A DNA stretch of 64,000 bases from Helicobacter felistomachi. GTDB lineage: Bacteria; Campylobacterota; Campylobacteria; Campylobacterales; Helicobacteraceae. The DNA lies in contig NZ_AP028022.1 in the NCBI RefSeq assembly GCF_030296895.1, positions 1,116,001 to 1,180,000 on the forward strand. Reading direction: 5' to 3'. Shown piece after piece: positions 58,254 to 64,000 of the stretch; position 1 is the stretch's first letter; the number at the start of each line of letters is the position of its first letter. The position numbers were made by a program, and so were the translations under genes. Below the pieces are notes generated by a model. It ran no database searches. It was not told where the DNA came from and worked only from the letters and a program-made list of their open reading frames with translations.

Positions 58254-59462
58254 ATGGGCGCAGCAGCGGATTTAAAGACAGGGTTAGACATGGGTTTGAA
58301 TTTTCTTGGCAACGAGACAGACAACTACGGGCATTTAAAAGTGCGTTACGACACAATCAATAAAGATTTAGCCCATGCTGTTTCAAGAGATGACATTTGC
58401 ACGCCTATGGCGTGTGTGGAGCGCATGCTAGACTACCTACCTCAAGAACTTTGGCGCAGAAAAAACCTTAAAATCCTTGACCCTTGCGTGGGGAATGGAA
58501 ATTTTGTCGCCTATGCCAAGTGTAAAACAAGCTTGGAGAACATCCATTGCAACGAACTTTCCAAACAAAGGTTTTTGAATTGTGTAGATATTTTAAACCC
58601 CAAGCACATCACCAATCAAAACTTTTTTGACATCAACACGCCCAACACCTACGACCTCATCATGGCAAACCCTCCCTACTCAGGCGGGGGCAATAAAAAC
58701 CGCAGCCTCTCAAATCGGTTTATAGAACATGCCATCGATTTGCTCAAGGATCAAGGTTTCTTGTGTTTTGTCACGCCCAATAACTGGATGACTTACAACA
58801 ATAACAACACCACACTCAAAAAACTCCTCAGCTGTGGGAGCTTTTTAGTGCTCGACAACGATATTAAAAAATATTTTAAGGGCATCGGCTCATCCTTTGT
58901 CGTGTTTGTTTGGCAAAAAGGTGTTTTTGGTTGCGAAACTTTTGTCAAAAATGGCTTTTTACAAAGGGATTGCCAAAGGGTGAAAATCCCTAAAGACTTG
59001 CCCTTTTTACCCCTATACCTCTCAGACGAGATCCTCAGCCTCGTGAAAAAGTGCATCGGCCAAGAAAACAATGCCTTCACCTATAGGTGCGACTTGCATA
59101 ATTTCACCCAAAAAGACAAATTGAGCGACACCGCCGATTCAACTTTCCAATACGAGACGATCCACACTCCCAAAAAAACCCGCTATGCCAAAATCAAGCA
59201 AGACATTTACGACAAATGGATCATTGTCATCCCCCTATCCACCTATTTTTTACCCTACATCAAGCACCATGCCAACACCACACAATCCGTGGGCTACATC
59301 GCCTTTGAAAATGAGAAAGACGCTAAAAAATACAGTGTGCAGATATTAGATAAAGTCGTTTTTGCCCGTAAAAGAAAACTCTTGCAAAGTAGGTTGTTGT
59401 TGGATTTCATGGATCGTGAAGGGCTGATCGTTTTGATTATTCAGGGCATACAAAGCACCTAG
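58254..59462 (+). CDS. N6-adenine DNA methyltransferase
   Basis: 402-aa gamma-class-like m6A methylase. SAM motif ILDPCVGNGNFVAYAK (about residue 74) and catalytic NPPYSGG (about 139), with a target-recognition region after. Start ATG 58254 after AAGGGGG. The last ~35 residues (VVFARKRKLLQSRLLLDFMDREGLIVL) look unlike a methylase tail and overlap a small reverse ORF, so the natural C-terminus may be shortened or replaced. Flanked by ~60-bp direct repeats. No adjacent matching endonuclease is evident; specificity unknown. The GATC system follows downstream. Confidence 0.8.
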   Translation: MGAAADLKTGLDMGLNFLGNETDNYGHLKVRYDTINKDLAHAVSRDDICTPMACVERMLDYLPQELWRRKNLKILDPCVGNGNFVAYAKCKTSLENIHCNELSKQRFLNCVDILNPKHITNQNFFDINTPNTYDLIMANPPYSGGGNKNRSLSNRFIEHAIDLLKDQGFLCFVTPNNWMTYNNNNTTLKKLLSCGSFLVLDNDIKKYFKGIGSSFVVFVWQKGVFGCETFVKNGFLQRDCQRVKIPKDLPFLPLYLSDEILSLVKKCIGQENNAFTYRCDLHNFTQKDKLSDTADSTFQYETIHTPKKTRYAKIKQDIYDKWIIVIPLSTYFLPYIKHHANTTQSVGYIAFENEKDAKKYSVQILDKVVFARKRKLLQSRLLLDFMDREGLIVLIIQGIQST

Positions 59463-59564
59463 AGCCTCGATATACTCCGCCCCACTCTTTGAAACACACA
59501 CCCCATCCACACAATCACATAAGGTCTTCAACGCTTCTAAAGTCGGTTTATCGCCCTGTGCCAT
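59346..59564 (-). CDS. Possible small protein opposite the methylase 3' end, 72 aa
   Basis: Minus strand ATG 59564 with GGGAG 4 nt before it and 72 open codons: an alternation such as TLEALKTLCDCVDGVCVSKSGAEYIEALGALYAL, followed by a Gln-rich tail. More protein-like than the opposing last 35 codons of the methylase, with which it overlaps by 117 nt. No family recognised. Possibly the tail of a gene partly deleted when the methylase was inserted. Confidence 0.3.
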   Translation of the reverse strand: MAQGDKPTLEALKTLCDCVDGVCVSKSGAEYIEALGALYALNNQNDQPFTIHEIQQQPTLQEFSFTGKNDFI

Positions 59565-59585
59565 TAAGCTCCCCAAACTTCTTAG

Positions 59586-59645
59586 ACTTTTAGGCTAAAT
59601 GGGTAAAATAGCAAATCCATTGAAAATTCAGGCTGAAAAACAGCA
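59586..59645. repeat. Direct repeat, right copy (~60 bp)
   Basis: Partner of 58122-58181, core GTAAAATAGCAAATCCATT at 59603-59621. It lies just before the DpnII-type endonuclease gene and probably carries its promoter. The pair defines a ~1.46-kb unit holding the m6A methylase. Confidence 0.8.
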
Positions 59646-59664
59646 CAACCCTTTAAGGATATTG

Positions 59665-60483
59665 ATGACAAATCCCATGCCTTTTACAGAGTTTTTAGAC
59701 ACTCTCCAAAAGACCAACCGCACGCTTGGCTTTTTCGTGGAGTGGCAAAAGTGCTTAAACCACCGAGAAAAAGCCCGCACCCATGCCACTCACTTAAACG
59801 CCTTGCTCGGCGTACAAGCACAGGACTTGCCCGCTAAAGTGGCGCAAATTTTTCAAGTTCACAAAGAAGCCTTTAGCCTTTTGCCCTTACTGCTTGCCAT
59901 TAGAAACCCCAAAGAGCTTGTCAAGGGGGGGAGCTTACAAGACTATTTGCAAAGCCCTCAAGGCATTTGCACGCTACTACAAGAGAGCGGGCTATTTGAG
60001 ATTTTGAGCACAAGGAAGGTTAAAGACTTAAACGATTTAATCTTAGGGATTGAGGTGGGTTTAGACAGCAATGCCCGTAAAAACCGCAGTGGAGCGTTGA
60101 TGGAACAACATTTAGAACACGCCTTTAAACAAGCAGGGCTACATTTTAAAACACAGGTGAATGTTACAGAGTTTGCAGACTTACACGCAAGTTTTGGCAA
60201 CGACATTAAGAAATTTGATTTTGTGATCTTTGGCAAACAGACCACCTATTTCATTGAGTGCAATTTTTACAGTAGTGGGGGGAGCAAGTTAAACGAAGTC
60301 GCAAGGGCGTATCAAGAGCTCGCCCCCCGTTTTGCCAAGCACCCCCATAAAGAGTTCATTTGGATCACAGATGGGCAGGGCTGGCTTGAGGCGAAGAATA
60401 AACTCCAAGAGGCCTATAAAAGCGTGCGAGTCTATAATTTGAGCCAGCTAGACACCCTCTTAAGTGAGCTAAGCCATGCTTAA
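59665..60483 (+). CDS. Type II restriction endonuclease, DpnII/MboI type (GATC)
   Basis: 272 aa from ATG 59665 (AAGGATATTG before it); the frame further upstream lies in the direct repeat. DpnII/MboI hallmarks: KNRSGALMEQHLEHAF helix, KKFDFVIFGKQTTYFIECNFYSSGGSKLNEVARAY, with the Asp and Glu of the active site in FDFVIF and FIECNFY. These enzymes cut before unmethylated GATC. The methylase overlaps its 3' end by 8 nt. In H. pylori the HpyIII (GATC) pair is the counterpart; there this endonuclease and hrgA are usually alternatives. Confidence 0.88.
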   Translation: MTNPMPFTEFLDTLQKTNRTLGFFVEWQKCLNHREKARTHATHLNALLGVQAQDLPAKVAQIFQVHKEAFSLLPLLLAIRNPKELVKGGSLQDYLQSPQGICTLLQESGLFEILSTRKVKDLNDLILGIEVGLDSNARKNRSGALMEQHLEHAFKQAGLHFKTQVNVTEFADLHASFGNDIKKFDFVIFGKQTTYFIECNFYSSGGSKLNEVARAYQELAPRFAKHPHKEFIWITDGQGWLEAKNKLQEAYKSVRVYNLSQLDTLLSELSHA

Positions 60484-61282
60484 GCCCGCCTTCATTAGCT
60501 CTGATCAAAAATTTAAACTCCACCACGCCGATTGCAAAGAGATTTTGCCCCATTTGCAAGGGCAGGTGGATTTGATCTTTGCTGATCCGCCCTATTTTCT
60601 CTCTAATGGGGGGCTTAGTATCCAAAGTGGACAGATCGTGAGCGTGAATAAGGGGGAGTGGGACAAGGCGCAAGGGCTAGAGCACATGCACGCCTTTAAT
60701 GTGGAGTGGTTAAGCCTTGCTAAAGATGCCCTAAAGCCTACAGGTTCGCTATTTATCAGCGCGACTTACCATAATCTTTTTTCTTTGGGACTCGCCTTGC
60801 AAACCCTAGGCTTTAAGCTCTTGAATATCATTACATGGCATAAGAGCAACCCCCCGCCTAATTTTTCTTGCCGCACTTTAGCGCACGCCAGCGAGCAAAT
60901 CCTATGGGCGCGCAAAAGCCCCAAGCACGCCCACATTTTCAACTACCAACGCATGAAGGCATTGAACGGCAATAAACAAATGCGCGATGTTTGGACCTTA
61001 CCCGCCATCGCCCCGTGGGAAAAAAGCCTAGGCAAGCACCCCACCCAAAAACCCCTAAGTTTGCTAAGCCGTTTGATTCTCATGGCAAGCCACGAGGACA
61101 GCCTCATTTGCGACCCCTTTAGTGGCTCAGGCTCTACGGGCATTGCGGCGAATTTACTTGGGCGATCCTTTGTGGGGATCGAAAGGGAGTTGGAGTTCAT
61201 TAAGCTGGCTACCAAGCGCAAGCAAGATTTGGATGGGCGCTTTAGCGAGTTGTCTAAAAAAATTTCTAAGTGGATCGCCTAG
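60476..61282 (+). CDS. GATC adenine methyltransferase (DpnA/HpyIII-M type)
   Basis: 268-aa beta-class m6A methylase: DPPYFLSNGG near residue 37 is the catalytic motif, and the SAM motif FSGSGSTGIAANLLGRSFVG is at the C-terminal side (order IV then I). HPTQKP precedes it. Protects GATC from the endonuclease encoded upstream. GATC sites are common in this window, so loss would be lethal with the nuclease active. The stop TAG shares a base with the mobA GTG start (TAGTG), so mobA now depends on this cassette for translation. Confidence 0.9.
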   Translation: MLKPAFISSDQKFKLHHADCKEILPHLQGQVDLIFADPPYFLSNGGLSIQSGQIVSVNKGEWDKAQGLEHMHAFNVEWLSLAKDALKPTGSLFISATYHNLFSLGLALQTLGFKLLNIITWHKSNPPPNFSCRTLAHASEQILWARKSPKHAHIFNYQRMKALNGNKQMRDVWTLPAIAPWEKSLGKHPTQKPLSLLSRLILMASHEDSLICDPFSGSGSTGIAANLLGRSFVGIERELEFIKLATKRKQDLDGRFSELSKKISKWIA

Positions 61283-61838
61283 TGCAAGAGCTTAGTTGTG
61301 TGTTGCTGTGTGGGGGACAAAGTAGGCGCATGCAAGTGCAAGGGCAGCCCTTTAACAAAGCCCTATTGCCCTTTGAAAACACCACACTTTTAGAGTACCA
61401 ACACAACAAATTGAAGCAATGGTTTCAAGAGGTCTACATCGCTTGCAAACAACCCTACCCTATCCAGGCGCGCTATTTGATAGAGCCTGCTACCCCTTTT
61501 AACCCCCTATTTGGCATGGCGTATGCTCTAAGCACCCTCAACACCCCCTAGTGTTTATCCCCGTGGATATGCCCTTTATCTCTCAAGCAAGCCTTTCAAA
61601 GCTCTATGCTAACCGCTTGAAAGCCCCCCTCATTTACCTTAAAAGCCCTAGGACTTTTTACTTGCCTAGTTTATGCCAGCCTAGTGCCCTACGCCCCTTG
61701 CAAGAAGCCCTAGGGGGTGGAGAACAAAGAGTGGGAGCGGTGTTTGCTAAAATAGGCTTTGGCGTGGAAGTGGTGGAGAGCAAAGAGTTTAGCAATTTAA
61801 ACACTTATAGCGACTATCAAGGGGCACTCAATGCCTGA
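61282..61838 (+). pseudogene. mobA: Molybdenum cofactor guanylyltransferase, apparent one-base frameshift
   Basis: MobA attaches GMP to molybdopterin. Start GTG 61282 at the methylase stop. Frame 1: LSCVLLCGGQSRRM (nucleotide-binding LxGGxSxRM), KALLPFENTTLLEY, up to ALSTLNTP. A C5 run (61544-61548) lacks one base; with C6 it joins VFIPVDMPFISQASL (the Asp metal motif) and a C-terminal half ending NTYSDYQGAL. 185 aa restored. flhB starts inside its 3' end (8-nt overlap). In H. pylori moaA and mobA are adjacent as I recall; here the R-M genes lie between. Confidence 0.82.
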
Positions 61839-62886
61839 AGAAGAAAAAACCGAACTGCCCTCGGCGAAAAAGATAGAAAAGGCCAGAGAAGAGGGCAATG
61901 TCGCCAAGAGTTTAGAGGTTTTGGGATTTTTGGGCTTACTTGCCAGCTTTGGGGGAATTTTTGTGTTTTTTCAATTTTGGCTTGAGAGTTTTGAGAGCAT
62001 GTTTAGGCAGTCCCTGCAGTGGATCAAGCTGGACTTCACGCCCCACAATTTGTATGTGCTCTGCTTGCAACTTATCAAAGATATTTTGTGGGTGCTCTTG
62101 CCCTTTCTCTTGTTGGTGGGGCTTGTGGCATTTTTAGCCAATGTCTTGCAATTTGGCTTTTTATTCAGCCCGAAGGCGGTTGAGCCTAAATGGAGCAAAA
62201 TCAACCCCATCACGGGTTTTAAAAATCTATTCAGCTTAAAACGACTCTTAGATGGGCTGCTCATCACCACAAAGGTTTTCATCGCTTTCATTTTAGGTTT
62301 TGTCTTGGTGTACTCATTTGTGGATGAACTCACAGGCGTGGCGCAATTCAATTACAAAGACCAATTGCTGTGGTTTAAAAGCAAATCCTTAGAGGTCATT
62401 GCGAGTTTATTGTTTTTGTTTTTGGTGGCTTCTTTACTTGATTTCATGTTAAAGCGCAGACAATACATAGACTCGCTCAAAATGACAAAGCAAGAGGTCA
62501 AAGATGAGTACAAGCAACAAGAGGGTAACCCCGAGATCAAGGCTAAAATCAAGCAACTCATGCTGAAAAACTCCATGAGTAAGATGATGGCGGCGATTCC
62601 TAGTGCCAATGTGGTCGTGACTAACCCCACACACTACGCTGTGGCGCTTAGGTTTGAAGAGAACGACCCTGCCCCCGTGGTCGTGGCAAAGGGCATCGAC
62701 TACCTAGCCATCCGCATTAAGGGCGTGGCAAGGGAACACGAAATTGAAATCATAGAAAACCCCAAACTCGCCCGCCAACTCTATCAAGATGTCGACATCG
62801 ACGAGGTGATCCCCAAAGTGCTGTTTGAGGCGGTGGCGATCGTGTTCGCCCAAGTGGCGCACATACAGCAAATGAAAAACCGCTAA
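61831..62886 (+). CDS. flhB: Flagellar export protein FlhB
   Basis: 351-aa inner-membrane component of the flagellar type III export gate; controls the switch from rod/hook to filament substrates. Starts EEEKTELPSAKKIEKAREEGNVAKS. Four membrane helices (about 30-60, 85-115, 145-170, 190-210), a VEPKWSKINPITGFKNLFS linker, and the autocleavage motif VVTNPTHYAVAL with the catalytic Asn-Pro-Thr-His. It follows mobA as in H. pylori. Convergent with the hydrolase gene, overlap 4 nt. Confidence 0.94.
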   Translation: MPEEEKTELPSAKKIEKAREEGNVAKSLEVLGFLGLLASFGGIFVFFQFWLESFESMFRQSLQWIKLDFTPHNLYVLCLQLIKDILWVLLPFLLLVGLVAFLANVLQFGFLFSPKAVEPKWSKINPITGFKNLFSLKRLLDGLLITTKVFIAFILGFVLVYSFVDELTGVAQFNYKDQLLWFKSKSLEVIASLLFLFLVASLLDFMLKRRQYIDSLKMTKQEVKDEYKQQEGNPEIKAKIKQLMLKNSMSKMMAAIPSANVVVTNPTHYAVALRFEENDPAPVVVAKGIDYLAIRIKGVAREHEIEIIENPKLARQLYQDVDIDEVIPKVLFEAVAIVFAQVAHIQQMKNR

Positions 62887-63796
62887 AGCCCCTTGCTCTC
62901 TAGCCACTCTAAGAGGCTCTCTAGCACCGCTTGCTTGTCGCTCTCGTCAAAGATTTTATGGCGGTCTTTAGAAAAAAGGCGCAATTCTATGTCCTTAAAG
63001 CCCTGTTTTTCCAAACAGCGGTGCGCCTTGATCACGCCCACGCCAAAGCCCCCACACACATCATCTAGCCCACTTAAAAACAAAATGGGTAAATCTTTGC
63101 GCCCATAGGCATGGGTGTAAAACACCTTCAATGTCCCCTCAACCAAGAGCGCAAAACTCTTGGCACTAAAGACAAAGCGCGAAGCGGGATCCACCCTTAA
63201 AAGGCGCAACGCCCCCGTGTTCTTACAAACCCAGTTGCCCTGATACGCCCGTACTTTCGGGTGTAAGCTAAAGAGCGTGTTGACTCCACCCTTGAAGTGG
63301 ATATTGAAACGACTCAACAACTTTAGCAAGAAGGCACAAAACCCCAAGCCAAAGAAGGGGCGGGCGTGCCGGTTAAAACCAAGGCATCTAGGGGGGTGTA
63401 GTCGTGCTGCACCCACCGCCTAGCCAGCAAAGACCCCATGCTCTGGCCTAGCACCACCAACTTATGCGTGGGGTATAAACTTTTAATGTGTTCGGCAAGT
63501 TTGGCCATGTCCCTTACCGCCCACTCAAAGCCATCAGTGCCCATCTCCCCCCAAAAAATCTCGCCACCATTTTCTAACACACTCAAGCCATGCCCTCTGT
63601 GATCGGCGACAAAAACCACATACCCTTTGGCGCACAGCTCACTAGCCACCCATTTATAATGTTCCTTATGCTCCACCATGCCCGTGGCAATCTGCACCAC
63701 CACCCCCTTAGACTCTTCGGGCGTATAGCAGTCGTAATAAAGTTTTAAATAGGGGGGGTTGTCGCTGTTAATGTGTTCGTTCTTAGCTACCATCAT
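62883..63796 (-). pseudogene. Alpha/beta-hydrolase, lysophospholipase/monoacylglycerol-lipase type, apparent one-base frameshift
   Basis: Serine hydrolase, 304 aa when joined, no signal peptide. Frame 1 (ATG 63796): QIATGMVEHKEHYKWVA, VVFVADHRGHG, and the nucleophile LGQSMGSLL. It is lost at a G4 run (63357-63360 on the plus strand; CCCC on the coding side). With one more C, LTGTPAPFFGLGFCAFLLKLL joins frame 2 with the acid in LSGLDDVCGG and the His in FSKDRHKIFDE. The triad is therefore complete if the frame is restored. Probable substrates are lysophospholipids or monoacylglycerols. Confidence 0.8.
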
Positions 63797-63801
63797 GATC
63801 C

Positions 63802-64000
63802 TTAAGAAAAGCGCAAATTCTCATACGAGTCGGGAATCAAACAATCTTGACAAGCGATGAGCTCGGGATAAAGCCCGTGTCTAAAACCCAAAGCAAAAAG
63901 CGCGTCAATGCCTTGTATTTGCTCTTCACTGAGGGCGCAAGAGCTGGCATTGGCATACATATCTAGGTAGGTGTCTAAATGCGCCTTGTTGACCCGCACC
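63802..64000 (-). CDS. mqnD: C-terminal part of probable 1,4-dihydroxy-6-naphthoate synthase
   Basis: Cut by the right edge; about 66 residues, ending at TAA 63802 just upstream of the lipase gene. The text AHLDTYLDMYANASSCALSEEQ followed by GIDALFALGFRHGLYP resembles the MqnD C-terminus, where a HIDLYVN segment is followed by a Gly-rich helix. If right, a fourth futalosine gene adjoins the window. Only the tail can be seen, so this is a moderate call; the alternative is another PBP-fold protein. Confidence 0.45.
   Translation of the reverse strand, partial: VRVNKAHLDTYLDMYANASSCALSEEQIQGIDALFALGFRHGLYPELIACQDCLIPDSYENLRFS

Overview
The window looks like a chromosome segment of a gastric Helicobacter of the animal-associated H. 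felis / H. heilmannii / H. bizzozeronii type. Nearly every core gene is recognisably epsilonproteobacterial, and the gene order repeatedly matches blocks I recall from H. pylori: tyrS-spoT-rpoZ-pyrH with amiA, bioA-chaperone-ftsA-ftsZ, tgt-HP0282-aroB-mscS, rocF-ald, hypBCD, mqnC-bamA-mqnE, and moaA with mobA-flhB. These blocks are joined in an order unlike H. pylori. Genes are densely packed with many 1-14 nt overlaps. I saw no rRNA, tRNA, CRISPR array, prophage or complete insertion sequence.

Layout. 1-3112: an amino-acid ABC importer (two permeases, ATPase, lipoprotein) and the start of a 2-hydroxyacid dehydrogenase. 3189-7627: aconitase B, a periplasmic protein, an unknown gene and mqnA. 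7614-16367 (minus): membrane protein, amiA, nitronate monooxygenase, tyrS, spoT, rpoZ, pyrH, bioA. 16485-25545: PpiD-like chaperone, ftsA, ftsZ, tgt, a TrkA-C protein, aroB, mscS. 25542-29787 (minus): a five-gene 5-oxoprolinase operon with its own biotin carboxylase and biotin carrier. 29984-34505: yjcH and a wrecked actP, arginase, alanine dehydrogenase, serine permease. 34573-42030: a carbonyl/electrophile-type gene set (two aldo-keto reductases, esterase, MerR regulator, exported cupin-CMD protein, acetyltransferase, quinone reductase, alcohol dehydrogenase) with three near-identical MerR-type promoters (19-bp spacers). 42082-48632: rdgB, a 65-residue protein, and an accessory pair made of a 1478-residue Sel1-repeat/coiled-coil protein and an HrgA-like HARE-HTH protein, preceded by a poly-G(14) tract. 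48863-58111: hypBCD, an M16-like protein, mqnC, bamA, mqnE, moaA. 58122-61282: a restriction-modification insertion (an m6A methylase flanked by ~60-bp direct repeats, a DpnII/MboI-type GATC endonuclease and its methylase). 61282-64000: mobA, flhB, a lipase and probably the 3' end of mqnD.

The genes describe a menaquinone-based, amino-acid-using microaerophile: futalosine pathway (mqnA, mqnC, mqnE, probably mqnD), amino-acid import, 5-oxoproline to glutamate, arginase/alanine/serine use, and hydrogenase and molybdopterin maturation.

The most notable points are the MerR regulon with three shared promoters, the phase-variable-looking giant-protein/HrgA operon, coexistence of hrgA with a GATC R-M system, insertion of R-M genes with long flanking repeats, and a remnant acetate permease. 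About ten genes, including essential acnB and pyrH, are broken by apparent one-base changes, mostly in short homopolymers. I read most of these as sequencing errors and annotate each as one gene spanning its pieces.
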